The notes under the pieces: generated by a model
Seen by the model: only the letters and a program-made list of their open reading frames with translations
What the model was told of the DNA's origin: nothing
Databases searched by the model: none
Shown: piece after piece, positions 1 to 8,445 of the stretch
Layout: every line of letters starts with the position of its first letter
Numbering within the stretch: the stretch's first letter is position 1
NCBI GenBank assembly: GCA_900553435.1
Contig: USDC01000001.1
Span: forward strand, 1-26,502
Direction: 5' to 3'
From: an uncultured Mycoplasmatota bacterium
GTDB lineage: Bacteria; Bacillota_I; Bacilli_A; RF39; UBA660
Length of the DNA: 26,502 nucleotides
Made by a program: the position numbers and the translations under genes

Positions 1-884
1 TTTCCTAGGTTTCTTATTTTCATCATTTCAGATTCACTCATATTAGTTAAATCTTGTAATGTATGAAGTCCAGCTCTTTTTAGACAATTATAAGCTCTTA
101 CTGATAAGTCTAGTTCTTCTACTGGAGTTTCTAAAGTTTTAACTACTGGGTCTTCTTCTTTATCTGCGAGTAATCCTGTTAAATCTGCGATTTTATTAAG
201 TTCAGTTACCACTTCAAAGTGTTCTATTAAAATTCTACTTGCAAGTGCGATTGCTTCTTCTGGAGTGATTGAACCATTAGTCCAAACTTCCATAGTAAGT
301 TTATCATAATTTTCACTTTGTCCTACACGAGCTCCCTCAACATCATAATTAATTCTTTCGATTGGTGAGTATAAAGCATCAATAAATATTGTTCCTACTG
401 ATGCATCAGGATAAAGTCTTTTGTTTTCTTTTGCATCAACATATCCTCTTCCGTTTGATACAGTAAGTTCCATATCAATTTTTCCACCTTTAGCTAAAGT
501 ACAAATAACTAAGTCTTCATTTATTACTTCAACATCTGCATCTTTTACAATATCTTTTGCTTTTACTTCTCCCTCTTTATCACTTTTTAAGTGTAATACT
601 TTATCTTCTTCACAATGTTTTTTTAATACTAAGTTTTTTAAATTTAATACTATTTGTGTAACATCTTCCATTACACTATCAATTTTTTGAAATTCATGAA
701 GAACACCTTCAATTTTAACACTTACAACAGCACTACCTGGTAAGTTTGATAACATTACTCTTCTAAGTGCGTTACCAATTGTAGTACCAAATCCTTTTTC
801 AAGCGGTTCTAAAACAAATTTTCCATAGAAATTATTTTCTATATATTCAGCTACTTTATATTCTGGTTTTTCAAATTTTAACAT
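1..884 (-). CDS. rpoA: RNA polymerase alpha subunit, 3' end cut by window edge
   Basis: This is the alpha subunit of RNA polymerase, which dimerises to nucleate the enzyme and whose C-terminal domain contacts UP elements and activators. The reverse-strand frame begins MLKFEKPEYKVAEY and contains the alpha N-terminal signature GFGTTIGNALRRVMLSNLPG. It reaches into the alpha-CTD (LDLSVRAYNCLKRAGLHTLQ, then KIRNLG) before the window ends at base 1, so only the last part of the CTD is missing. The ATG at 882-884 follows AAGGAAGGGGATT at a suitable distance. It lies 14 nt after rpsK, and no rpsD sits between them, as in Bacillus. rplQ would be expected next, outside the window. Confidence 0.97.
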   Translation of the reverse strand, partial: MLKFEKPEYKVAEYIENNFYGKFVLEPLEKGFGTTIGNALRRVMLSNLPGSAVVSVKIEGVLHEFQKIDSVMEDVTQIVLNLKNLVLKKHCEEDKVLHLKSDKEGEVKAKDIVKDADVEVINEDLVICTLAKGGKIDMELTVSNGRGYVDAKENKRLYPDASVGTIFIDALYSPIERINYDVEGARVGQSENYDKLTMEVWTNGSITPEEAIALASRILIEHFEVVTELNKIADLTGLLADKEEDPVVKTLETPVEELDLSVRAYNCLKRAGLHTLQDLTNMSESEMMKIRNLG

Positions 885-898
885 AACAATCCCCTTCC

Positions 899-1282
899 TT
901 ACACACGTCTTCTCTTAGGTGGTCTACATCCATTATGAGGTACTGGTGTAGTATCTGTTATTCCTGTAACTTCAAGACCAGCTGATTGTAATGAACGAAT
1001 GGCAGTTTCTCTTCCTTGTCCCATTCCTCTTACAAATACTTCTACTTTTTTCATTCCACATTCAATTGCTTTTTTTGCAGCTGCTTCTGCAGCTTGACCA
1101 GCAGCAAATGGAGTTTTCTTTTTACTTCCTTTAAATCCAATTGTTCCTGATGAAGCCCAGCTAATTACATTTCCTGTTGTATCAGTAATAGTTACAATTG
1201 TATTATTAAAGTTTGAATGTATATGAGCTTGACCCTCAGGTATATTACGCTTTACTTTTCTTTTTCTTCTATTATAAGCCAC
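899..1282 (-). CDS. rpsK: 30S ribosomal protein S11
   Basis: S11 sits on the platform of the small subunit near the mRNA exit and the anti-Shine-Dalgarno helix. The 127-residue length is normal. Family signatures are visible: HSNFNNTIVTITD near residue 22, ARGMGQGRE-like VRGMGQGRETAIRSL, and the basic C-terminal PHNGCRPPKRRRV. The start codon is GTG at 1280-1282, chosen because it is preceded by AAGGAGG with an 8-nt gap and gives the standard N-terminus. It lies 17 nt downstream of rpsM. Confidence 0.97.
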   Translation of the reverse strand: MAYNRRKRKVKRNIPEGQAHIHSNFNNTIVTITDTTGNVISWASSGTIGFKGSKKKTPFAAGQAAEAAAKKAIECGMKKVEVFVRGMGQGRETAIRSLQSAGLEVTGITDTTPVPHNGCRPPKRRRV

Positions 1283-1299
1283 TTTTTTATCCTCCTTAC

Positions 1300-1668
1300 T
1301 TATTTCTTCTTATTAGCAACAGCTTGTTTCTTTTTACCTTTACGAGTTCTAGCGTTAGATTGAGTTTTTTGTCCTCTAACTGGTAATCCTTTTCTATGTC
1401 TAATTCCACGATAATTACCAATTTCCATTAGATTTTTAATATTCATATCTACTTCACGTTTTAAGTCTCCACCAGTCACATATTTATCTGTTTCAACTCT
1501 AAGTTTGTTTACTTCTTCAATTGTTAAATCTTTTATTCTAACATCTTCACTAACACCTGCAGATGCACAGATTTCTTTTGCTCTAGCTGGACCTATTCCA
1601 TAGATATACTGTAAACCTATTACAGTTCTTTTATTTTTTGGTAAATCAATATTCTTTATACGTGCCAT
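1300..1668 (-). CDS. rpsM: 30S ribosomal protein S13
   Basis: S13 is a head protein that contacts the P-site tRNA and forms bridges to L5. The protein has 122 residues, with the N-terminal helix-two-turn-helix motif YIYGIGPARAKEI, the RGIRHRKGLPVRGQ segment, and a lysine-rich tail ending in NKKK that would reach the decoding site. It starts at ATG 1666-1668 after an AGGAGG-type site and follows rpmJ closely. Confidence 0.97.
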   Translation of the reverse strand: MARIKNIDLPKNKRTVIGLQYIYGIGPARAKEICASAGVSEDVRIKDLTIEEVNKLRVETDKYVTGGDLKREVDMNIKNLMEIGNYRGIRHRKGLPVRGQKTQSNARTRKGKKKQAVANKKK

Positions 1669-1680
1669 AAATTCCTCCTA

Positions 1681-1794
1681 TTATCCTTGTCTTTGTTTGT
1701 GTTTAGGGTTTTCACAAATAACCATAACTTTTCCTTTTCTTTTTATTACTTTGCATTTATCGCAAATTGGTTTTACACTTGCTCTAACTTTCAT
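1681..1794 (-). CDS. rpmJ: 50S ribosomal protein L36, zinc-binding form
   Basis: This 37-residue gene starts with MKVRASVKPICDKCKVI. The zinc ribbon is visible as CDKC followed by ICENPKH, giving the C-C-C-H ligand set of the zinc-containing C+ paralogue. The start ATG is at 1792-1794, preceded by AAGGAGG, and the stop TAA is at 1681-1683. It lies between infA and rpsM, its usual place in Bacilli. Confidence 0.95.
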   Translation of the reverse strand: MKVRASVKPICDKCKVIKRKGKVMVICENPKHKQRQG

Positions 1795-1808
1795 AGTATT
1801 CCTCCTTG

Positions 1809-2024
1809 TTACTTTCTATAAATTATACGCCCATGTTTTAAATCAGTTAATGGAACTTCCATAAGTACAGTATCACCTGCAAGAATACGAATATTAAAAT
1901 TTCGCATTTTTCCAGAAACATAGGCAACTACCGTATGTCCATTTTCTATTTGTACTTTAAATTCTCCGCGTGGTAAAAGTTCTATAACTTTACCTTCTAA
2001 TTCAATGTAATCTTTCTTAGCCAT
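1809..2024 (-). CDS. infA: Translation initiation factor IF-1
   Basis: IF-1 occupies the A site during initiation and works with IF-2 and IF-3. The 71-residue protein is a single OB fold with the expected blocks VIELLPRGEFKVQIENGHTV and VSGKMRNFNIRIL, ending HGRIIYRK. The ordering of the residues after SGK (MRNFNIRIL rather than the common IRMNFIRIL) is slightly unusual. The ATG at 2022-2024 lies just after the map stop codon, so the two genes are probably translationally coupled; the GGGAG of the map 3' end can serve as its ribosome binding site. Confidence 0.96.
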   Translation of the reverse strand: MAKKDYIELEGKVIELLPRGEFKVQIENGHTVVAYVSGKMRNFNIRILAGDTVLMEVPLTDLKHGRIIYRK

Positions 2025-2027
2025 AAC

Positions 2028-2777
2028 TCACTCTCCCGTTAATATTTCATATCCATCTTCTGTTACAACAATGCTGTGTTCAAAGTGTGCAGCAACACTT
2101 TCGTCTTGTGTAATAATACCCCAACCGTCTTCAAGTAAGTAAATTTCCCTACTGTGAAGAGCAAACATCGGCTCTATTGCTAATGTCATTCCTGGCTTAA
2201 GTATAATACTTTCACTTTCTTTATTTGAGTAATTTGGAATATAAGGATCTTCATGTAAACTAATTCCTACTCCATGTCCAGTAAGTTCTCTTATTACACC
2301 ATAGTTATATTCCTTTGCAATGCTTTCAATTTTTTTGCACACTTCATTTAGTTTTATTCCTGGTTTTACGATTTTGATACCTTCATATAATGCTTTCTTA
2401 GTGTTCTCTACTAAGTCTTTTACTTCTTTAATTGTGCTTCCTACAATATATGTTCTAGCGGTATCAGCATGTACACCATTTTTACAAACACCAACGTCAA
2501 TTGATACAACATCTCCACTTTTAATTTTTCTACTGCCAGGTATTCCGTGAACTACTTCTTCATTTATTGATACACAAATACTTGCTGGATATCCTTCATA
2601 GTTTAGAAATGAAGGAGTCGCTTCATTTTTTGTTATAAATTTGTATGCAACTTCATCAAGTCTTTTTGTTGTTATCCCCTCTTTTACATAACCCTCTAAT
2701 AAGTTTAGAAGATTATATGCAATATGTCCAGCTTCTTTCATATTTTTTATTTGTTCAGTATTTTTTATGGTTATCAT
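2028..2777 (-). CDS. map: Type I methionine aminopeptidase
   Basis: This enzyme removes the initiator methionine from new proteins and needs two divalent metals. The 249-residue protein is of the short type I class without a zinc-finger N-terminus. The metal ligands are visible: D in SIDVGV, D in VHADTARTY, H in GHGVGISLHEDP, E in MTLAIEPMF and E in AAHFEHSIVV. The ATG overlaps the adk stop codon by one base (TAATG), so translation is coupled. It sits between adk and infA, as in B. subtilis. Confidence 0.96.
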   Translation of the reverse strand: MITIKNTEQIKNMKEAGHIAYNLLNLLEGYVKEGITTKRLDEVAYKFITKNEATPSFLNYEGYPASICVSINEEVVHGIPGSRKIKSGDVVSIDVGVCKNGVHADTARTYIVGSTIKEVKDLVENTKKALYEGIKIVKPGIKLNEVCKKIESIAKEYNYGVIRELTGHGVGISLHEDPYIPNYSNKESESIILKPGMTLAIEPMFALHSREIYLLEDGWGIITQDESVAAHFEHSIVVTEDGYEILTGE

Positions 2778-3430
2778 TATTCACCTAACGTTAGTATTAA
2801 TTCATTTATTATTTGTTCAATACTTTTTCGTGCATCAATAATAGTTAAATTTCCTTTTTCTTTATAAAAATTAATTAATGGTTCTGTTTCCTTTAAATAA
2901 TTTTCAAATCTTTTCTTAAATGTTTCTTCGTTATCATCAGCTCTTTTAGTTAATTTAGAACCACATATATCACAAATATCTTTTTCTTTAGGTTTGTGGT
3001 CTTCCGTGTTTTCGTTATAAGAAATTTTACAAACTGGACACACAAGTCTTCCTAAAGTTCTAAATAATGCTGTTTCCTCATCAACATCTAAGAAGTATAC
3101 TTTACCGTGATCTATATTAAGTTCATTACAAATATCAATATAATCTCTGGCTTGATTAACTTTTCTAGGATATCCATCTAAAACAAATGGTTTATCAAAA
3201 TCAAGTGACGAAATTTTACTTTTCATAAGTTCTTTTAGCATATCATCTTCAACAAGATTTCCACTTTCAACGATATCTTTTATACTAAGCCCAAGCTCAC
3301 TTCCACTTTTTATTTCATCTCTTAATACATCTCCAGCGGAAAGATGATTATATCCATATTTTTCTTTTAAAAATCCTGAAACTGTCCCCTTACCCGCAGC
3401 AGGGGGAGCTATTAAAATTACATTTCTCAT
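2777..3430 (-). CDS. adk: Adenylate kinase with zinc-binding lid
   Basis: Adenylate kinase converts AMP and ATP into two ADP in the cytosol. The 217 residues include the AMP-binding region (LSAGDVLRDEI, VLDGYPR), and a lid with four cysteines (CPVC at 131-134 and CDIC at 153-156), typical of Gram-positive zinc-lid enzymes. The P-loop reads APPAAGKGT at residues 8-16: the first two glycines of the usual GxxGxGKG are both alanine, while the third glycine, the lysine and the final GT are kept. Its start lies a few bases past the end of the secY reading frame. Confidence 0.95.
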   Translation of the reverse strand: MRNVILIAPPAAGKGTVSGFLKEKYGYNHLSAGDVLRDEIKSGSELGLSIKDIVESGNLVEDDMLKELMKSKISSLDFDKPFVLDGYPRKVNQARDYIDICNELNIDHGKVYFLDVDEETALFRTLGRLVCPVCKISYNENTEDHKPKEKDICDICGSKLTKRADDNEETFKKRFENYLKETEPLINFYKEKGNLTIIDARKSIEQIINELILTLGE

Positions 3431-3433
3431 ATA

Positions 3434-4689
3434 TTACCTTCTATTATAATTTCTACTTGCAACACTACTTTCAAGTTGTTTATAAGTTTCAAGTACTACA
3501 CCAACTACGATTAATAGTCCTGTTCCACCTACAGTTACAGTACTTGGTAGTCCAGAAAATGCAGTAATAATATTGGTAATGCTGCGATTATACTTAGGAA
3601 TATTGCTCCTAAGAAAGTTATTCTTTTTAGTACTTTTGATATGTAAGTACTTGTTTCATTACCAGGTCTAATTCCTGGTATATATCCTCCACTTTTGTTT
3701 AAATTCTTAGAAAGTTCTGTTGGATTTATTACTACATAAGTATAAAAATATACAAATAATATAATTAATAGAATATATAATAAAAATCCTGTTGGTGAAG
3801 TATAAGATAAGTATTTATTAATAAATAATGTTACACCTTCACTCTTTGTAAAATAAGCTATTGTTGTTGGAACTGCGATTAAAGCAGATGCAAATATTAC
3901 TGGAATAACGTTTGCACTATTTAGCTTTAATGGTAAATAAGATTGTCTTCCGCCAAATGCAGAATTACTTTTATTTGAATATTGTATAGGAATTCTTCTT
4001 TCTGCTTGTTGTGTAAAAATTACTCCAACTATTATTGCTAAATATATTAATACAAAGAAAACGTAAGATAAAATTCCTATAAATAAGTTTCCACTACCAT
4101 CAAGTGGTACAAAACTATTAAATGCTTCTACAAACATTGATGGAATTGTATTTACTATTCCAGCCATAATTATAAGTGATATACCATTACCTATTCCTTT
4201 TTTTGTTATTTGGTCTCCTAACCATAGTAGAAACGCTGTACCAGCAGTAAGTATTAAAGTAACTTCGATATATCTCATAGGATCTGTATTTTCTCCGATA
4301 AACATTACTGAGAATATATACCCTTCAATAAATGCAATTCCAATACCAGCATATCTAGTTATTTTATTTATCTTTCTTCTGCCTTCTTCTCCCATTTCTT
4401 TAAGTTCTTTAAAATATGGAATTATATCCATTTGTAAAAGTTGCATTACAATGGAAGCTGTAATGTATGGCATAACACCTAGTGCAAAAATTGAGAAGTT
4501 TTTAAGTCCTCCCCCAGCCATTGCATTAAGTAGTTCTAAAAAACCTAAGTCTCCAACAATTCTTTCCATTCCTGGTACAGTTATTGCATTACCTAAGCTA
4601 AATATAATAAGTGCACCAAGTGTAAAAAATATTCTATTTCTTATATCCTTGTTAGTAGATTTAAATACTTGCTTAAATGTAGCAAACAT
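3434..4689 (-). CDS. secY: Protein translocase subunit SecY, with apparent frameshift near 3570
   Basis: SecY is the ten-helix channel of the Sec translocase in the plasma membrane. The main frame (start ATG 4687-4689) contains GNAITVPG, the plug and TM2 region, KKGIGNGISLIIMAGI and the cytosolic loop RRIPIQYSNK. This frame stops early at 3535 with a non-SecY ending. The expected C-terminus (FSGLPSTVTVGGTGLLIV, then VVLETYKQLESSV) is present in another frame and ends at 3434, next to adk. The reading shifts around 3566-3573, in a run reading ATATTATTACTG on the coding strand. Restoring one base would give 418 residues, a normal length. The stop codon of rplO abuts the start (TAGATG). Confidence 0.9.
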
Positions 4690-5133
4690 CTAAATCACCT
4701 CTGCTTTCCCGCCTAGTTCTTGTATTTTGTTAATTGCACTGTTAGTAAAAATATTAGCTTTTACAGTTAATTTCTTTTCTAACTTTCCATTTCCTAGTAT
4801 TTTTATACCAGATAATTCTTTATTAACTAATCTTTTTTCTTTTAATAATTCTGGTGTTACTACTGTTCCATCTTCAAAAATATTTAATGAAGAAACGTTT
4901 ACTATTGCATATCTAGTTGTAAATCTTTTATTGTTAAAACCTCTCTTTGGAATTCTTTTATATAATGGATTTTGTCCACCTTCAAACCATGCACGCACTT
5001 TTCCGCCACTACGAGAAAGTTGTCCATTTTCACCACGACCTGCAGTCTTACCTAGACCACTTCCTGGTCCTCTTCCAACAACTTTTCTTCTGTGAGTAGA
5101 CCCAGGTGTGCTTTTTAATTCATGTAATTTCAT
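4690..5133 (-). CDS. rplO: 50S ribosomal protein L15
   Basis: L15 is a late-assembly protein of the large subunit. The 147-residue protein has the long glycine/arginine-rich N-terminal extension (RKVVGRGPGSGLGKTAGRG), the RAWFEGGQNPLYKRIPKRGF block and the C-terminal L18e/L15 fold. The start follows GAGGAG. Only 3 nt separate it from rpsE, where many Firmicutes carry rpmD (L30); that gene is absent here. Confidence 0.97.
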   Translation of the reverse strand: MKLHELKSTPGSTHRRKVVGRGPGSGLGKTAGRGENGQLSRSGGKVRAWFEGGQNPLYKRIPKRGFNNKRFTTRYAIVNVSSLNIFEDGTVVTPELLKEKRLVNKELSGIKILGNGKLEKKLTVKANIFTNSAINKIQELGGKAEVI

Positions 5134-5136
5134 TTA

Positions 5137-5640
5137 TTATAACTCCTCTACTTTTTTTCCACGAAGTGCAGCAATGTGTTCTTTGCTTTTTTGTTGTTTT
5201 AAAGCATCAATTGTTGCTCTTGCTGTATTAATTTTTGTATTACTTCCAAGAGATTTTGAAACAATATCTTTTACACCTGCAAGTTCTAGTACATTACGTA
5301 CAGGTCCACCAGCAATTATTCCGTTACCTTTTTTGGCAGGTTTTATTAAAACTTTAGCAGCACCACATTTACCAATTACTTCATGTGATAATGTTCTATT
5401 TTCTACTAAGTTTACTTTAAACACATTTCTATTTGCAGCTTGTATTGCTTTTTGAATTGCAACAGGTACTTCACTAGCTTTACCAGTTCCAATACCTACT
5501 GTACCTTTTCTGTCTCCTACTACAACAAGTGCTGTAAATCTAATAGTTCTACCACCTTTTGTAGTTTTAGCAACACGTCCAATAGAAATTAGCTTTTCTT
5601 CATATAAGTTTTTTCTTGACGTATCTTTTCTTTTATACAT
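5137..5640 (-). CDS. rpsE: 30S ribosomal protein S5
   Basis: S5 contributes to decoding fidelity and to the mRNA entry pore. The 167 residues contain the N-terminal dsRNA-binding-like domain (RVAKTTKGGRTIRFTALVVV, with VGDRKGTVGIGTGKASEVP) and the C-terminal domain with GNGIIAGGPVRNVLELAGV. Helicase-associated basic residues near the mRNA entry are kept. It starts with ATG at 5638-5640 after AGGAGG. Confidence 0.97.
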   Translation of the reverse strand: MYKRKDTSRKNLYEEKLISIGRVAKTTKGGRTIRFTALVVVGDRKGTVGIGTGKASEVPVAIQKAIQAANRNVFKVNLVENRTLSHEVIGKCGAAKVLIKPAKKGNGIIAGGPVRNVLELAGVKDIVSKSLGSNTKINTARATIDALKQQKSKEHIAALRGKKVEEL

Positions 5641-5653
5641 ATTTTCCTCCTTA

Positions 5654-6007
5654 TTAGAATTCTAAACCTTCAGCACGTGCTGCTTCTGCTAAAGCTTTAA
5701 CACGTCCATGATATAGGTATCCTCCTCTATCAAAAACAACACTCTTAATTTTTGCTTTTTTAGCTCTTTTTGCAACTTCAGCACCAACTTTTTTAGCAGT
5801 TTCAATGTTATTACCTTTAAGTTTCATATCTATTGATGATGCACTAACTAATGTTACTCCAGCTTCATCATCAATAATTTGTGCTGTTATATTGGTATTA
5901 GATCTAAATACGTTTAATCTAGGAGTATCAGCTGTTCCTTTAATGTTATTACGTATTTTCATATGTCTTTTTTTACGAGCATCGTTTCTTGAAACTTTTT
6001 TAATCAT
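5654..6007 (-). CDS. rplR: 50S ribosomal protein L18
   Basis: L18 binds 5S rRNA with L5 and forms part of the central protuberance. The 117-residue protein shows the family blocks RLNVFRSNTNITAQIIDD and VVFDRGGYLYHGRVKALAEAAR, ending GLEF. The basic N-terminus (KKVSRNDARKKRHMKIR) is typical of the RNA-binding tail. It sits between rplF and rpsE with short gaps. Confidence 0.97.
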   Translation of the reverse strand: MIKKVSRNDARKKRHMKIRNNIKGTADTPRLNVFRSNTNITAQIIDDEAGVTLVSASSIDMKLKGNNIETAKKVGAEVAKRAKKAKIKSVVFDRGGYLYHGRVKALAEAARAEGLEF

Positions 6008-6031
6008 ATTATACTCTCCTTACTTTATAGG

Positions 6032-6568
6032 TTAAGCTGCTTTCTTTCCTTCTTTACGACGAATTCTTTCATCTTTGTAACGAATTCCTTTTCCTTTATA
6101 AGGTTCAGGTTTTCTAACATCTCTTACTTTCGCAGCAAATTCAGTTACTTTTTGTTTATCAATACCTTTTATAACTAACTCAGTATTACTTGGTACTTCT
6201 GCAGTTAATCCCTCAGGTATTTCCATTTTTACTTGATGTGAGTATCCAGCATTAATTGTTAGTAGTTTACCAGCAACTGCAAAACGATAACCAACACCAT
6301 TAATTTCTAAAGCTTTTTCATATCCCTTACTAACACCAATAATCATATTGTTTATAAGTGCATTAGTAGTTCCATGTAATTGTTTAGTATGTTTAATTTC
6401 GTTATCTCTAGTTACTGTTATAACTCCGTCCTTTATAGTTACTTTTATACATTTAGCAAAATCTAAACTTAAAGTTCCTTTAGGACCTGTAACAGTTATA
6501 GTGTTATTTTCTATATTTGCACTTACTCCATCAGGTAGTTTTAATTCTCTTTTTCCTACACGACTCAT
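6032..6568 (-). CDS. rplF: 50S ribosomal protein L6
   Basis: L6 lies near the sarcin-ricin loop and the factor-binding site. The protein of 178 residues has the duplicated L6 fold, beginning MSRVGKRELKLPDGV and ending with PEPYKGKGIRYKDERIRRKEG. An upstream in-frame ATG at 6577 would add three residues but directly abuts the AAAGGA site. The ATG at 6566-6568 has a 9-nt gap and gives the family's standard N-terminus, so it is preferred. Confidence 0.96.
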   Translation of the reverse strand: MSRVGKRELKLPDGVSANIENNTITVTGPKGTLSLDFAKCIKVTIKDGVITVTRDNEIKHTKQLHGTTNALINNMIIGVSKGYEKALEINGVGYRFAVAGKLLTINAGYSHQVKMEIPEGLTAEVPSNTELVIKGIDKQKVTEFAAKVRDVRKPEPYKGKGIRYKDERIRRKEGKKAA

Positions 6569-6593
6569 ACATTCCATTCCTTTCAGTTTATTT

Positions 6594-6992
6594 TTACCAA
6601 ATGTATGCTAATACTTCTCCTCCAAGACTTTTACTTCTTGCATCTTTATCTGTCATCAATCCTTGTGAAGTAGAAATAATAGCTATTCCTAATCCATTTA
6701 ATACTTTTGGTACTTCATCTTTTTTTGCATATACACGTAATCCTGGTTTACTAATTCTTTTAAGACCAGTAATTACTCTTTCTTTTTTCTTACCATACTT
6801 TAAGTTAAGTATGATCATTTCACCAGTTTTATTTTCTTCTTTTTCATATCCACTGATATATCCTTCGTTAACTAAAATATCTGCGATAGCTCTTGTCATC
6901 TTAGTTGATGGAACTGAAACTGTTTCATATCTTAATTGATTAGCATTACGAATTCTAGTTAACATATCTGCGACTGTATCGGTAACTACCAT
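6594..6992 (-). CDS. rpsH: 30S ribosomal protein S8
   Basis: S8 binds the central domain of 16S rRNA early in assembly; in E. coli its homologue is also the translational repressor of the spc operon. The 132-residue protein starts MVVTDTVADMLTRIRNA and ends with the conserved SLGGEVLAYIW. The ATG at 6990-6992 follows GGGAGGACTTTTG; an upstream extension of 13 residues is possible but unlike the family and would overlap rpsN. Confidence 0.96.
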   Translation of the reverse strand: MVVTDTVADMLTRIRNANQLRYETVSVPSTKMTRAIADILVNEGYISGYEKEENKTGEMIILNLKYGKKKERVITGLKRISKPGLRVYAKKDEVPKVLNGLGIAIISTSQGLMTDKDARSKSLGGEVLAYIW

Positions 6993-7008
6993 CAAAAGTC
7001 CTCCCTTC

Positions 7009-7194
7009 TTACCAACTTGACTTTTTAACACCAGGTATTTGCCCTTTATATGCTAATTCTCTAAAGCAAATACGGCAAAGTCCAAATTTTCTTATAACAC
7101 TATGTGGTCTTCCACATCTAGTGCATCTTGTATATTTACGTACTTTATATTTTGGTTCACGTTTTTGTTTAACCACCATACTTTTTCTTGCCAT
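7009..7194 (-). CDS. rpsN: 30S ribosomal protein S14, zinc-binding type
   Basis: S14 is a head protein. At 61 residues this is the short zinc-ribbon form (type Z). Two CxxC pairs, CTRC and CRIC, are separated by 12 residues in the order CTRCGRPHSV then GLCRICFRELA. It ends IPGVKKSSW, as expected. The gene lies between rplE and rpsH, the usual spc-operon slot. Confidence 0.97.
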   Translation of the reverse strand: MARKSMVVKQKREPKYKVRKYTRCTRCGRPHSVIRKFGLCRICFRELAYKGQIPGVKKSSW

Positions 7195-7209
7195 ATAACT
7201 ATTCCTTTC

Positions 7210-7749
7210 CTACTTTCTAAAAGGTAATCCAAATTCTTTTAAAAGTTCAAGTGCTTCATCATTACTTTTAGCTGTTGTAACAATAACGATATCTAGTCCA
7301 CGAACTTTTATTACATTATCATAATTAACTTCTGGGAATACTAGTTGTTCTTTAATTCCAAGAGTATAATTTCCTCTTCCATCAAAAGAATGTTTACTAA
7401 TTCCACGGAAATCTCTTACACGAGGTAAAGCAACTTTAACTAATTTTTCTAAGAAAATATACATATTATCTCCACGAAGAGTAACTTTACAACCAATTGT
7501 TTGACCTTCTCTTATTTTAAATCCAGCAATAGATTTTTTAGCTTTTGTTACAACTGGTTTTTGTCCAGCAATAACTTCTAATTCTTTTACGGCAGCATCT
7601 ATATATTTAGAATCATGTGCTCCGTCTCCAACACCCATATTAAGTACAATTTTTTCTAGTTTTGGTACTTGCATTGTACTCTTATATCCAAATTTCTTTT
7701 TTAGGCTTGGAACTATTTCTTTAATGTATTGTTCTTTTAATGTTTCCAT
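7210..7749 (-). CDS. rplE: 50S ribosomal protein L5
   Basis: L5 binds 5S rRNA and contacts S13 across the intersubunit bridge. The 179-residue length is standard. Visible blocks are KLEKIVLNMGVGDG, AGFKIREGQTIGCKVTLRG, LPRVRDFRGISKHSFDGRGN and the C-terminal LLKEFGLPFRK. It follows rplX with a 7-nt gap. Confidence 0.97.
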   Translation of the reverse strand: METLKEQYIKEIVPSLKKKFGYKSTMQVPKLEKIVLNMGVGDGAHDSKYIDAAVKELEVIAGQKPVVTKAKKSIAGFKIREGQTIGCKVTLRGDNMYIFLEKLVKVALPRVRDFRGISKHSFDGRGNYTLGIKEQLVFPEVNYDNVIKVRGLDIVIVTTAKSNDEALELLKEFGLPFRK

Positions 7750-7756
7750 AATTCAC

Positions 7757-8050
7757 CTACTTGCTTTCCTTTTTTGTTGTTTTTTTAGTTGGTTCTTTTT
7801 TAGTTACTTTCTTTTCTTTTTTCTTATCTTCTTTAGAAATTAGTTTTACATTAGACACATGTATTGGAGCTTCAGTTTCAATAATTCCTCCACTTTCATT
7901 TTGTCCATTAGGTTTAATATGTTTTTTAACAATATTAATTTTTTCAACTATCACTTTATCTTTATTTTTAAGTGTAGTAATTACTTTACCTTCTTTACCT
8001 TTATCTTTACCAGTTATTACTTTAACTGTATCTCCTACTTTTATTTTCAC
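7757..8050 (-). CDS. rplX: 50S ribosomal protein L24 with lysine-rich tail
   Basis: L24 starts large-subunit assembly by binding 23S rRNA domain I. The KOW motif is visible at the N-terminus (VGDTVKVITGKDKGKEGKV), followed by NIVKKHIKPN and GGIIETEAPIHVSNV. The start codon is GTG at 8048-8050 behind GGAGG with a 6-nt gap. The last 24 residues are almost all Lys, Glu, Thr and Ser, a basic low-complexity extension beyond the folded core. Confidence 0.95.
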   Translation of the reverse strand: MKIKVGDTVKVITGKDKGKEGKVITTLKNKDKVIVEKINIVKKHIKPNGQNESGGIIETEAPIHVSNVKLISKEDKKKEKKVTKKEPTKKTTKKESK

Positions 8051-8060
8051 ACTTTACCTC

Positions 8061-8429
8061 CTATAACACTTCTGGTGCTAGTGAAACAATTTTTGTGAAT
8101 CCTTTATCACGTATTTCACGAGCAACAGGTCCAAGAACACGAGTTCCAACTGGACTGTTATCATCTTTAATTAATACACAAGCATTATCATCGAATTTGA
8201 TATGACTACCATCTTCTCTTTTAACACCTTTTACTGTTCTAACAATAACAGCTTTTACAACTTTTCCTTTTTTTACTGAGCTGTTTGGAATTGCTTTTTT
8301 AACAGTCCCAACAACTATATCTCCAATATTACCGCTTCTTACAAAGCTGCCTCCTTTAACTCTAATAACTAGTATTTCACGAGCTCCAGAGTTATCTGCA
8401 ACTTTCAAACGTGTTTCTGGTTGTACCAT
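8061..8429 (-). CDS. rplN: 50S ribosomal protein L14
   Basis: L14 forms intersubunit bridges and is the docking site for the silencing factor RsfS. The 122 residues match the family along their length: VQPETRLKVADNSGAREI at the N-terminus, then GSHIKFDDNACVLI, then GTRVLGPVAREIRDKGFTKI and a terminal SLAPEVL. It starts with ATG and ends 10 nt before rplX. Confidence 0.97.
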   Translation of the reverse strand: MVQPETRLKVADNSGAREILVIRVKGGSFVRSGNIGDIVVGTVKKAIPNSSVKKGKVVKAVIVRTVKGVKREDGSHIKFDDNACVLIKDDNSPVGTRVLGPVAREIRDKGFTKIVSLAPEVL

Positions 8430-8445
8430 AATTAGTCCTCCCTCT

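Noticed and set aside
4727..5455. Plus-strand open frames opposite rplO and rpsE
   Set aside because: They are antisense shadows of clearly recognised ribosomal genes.
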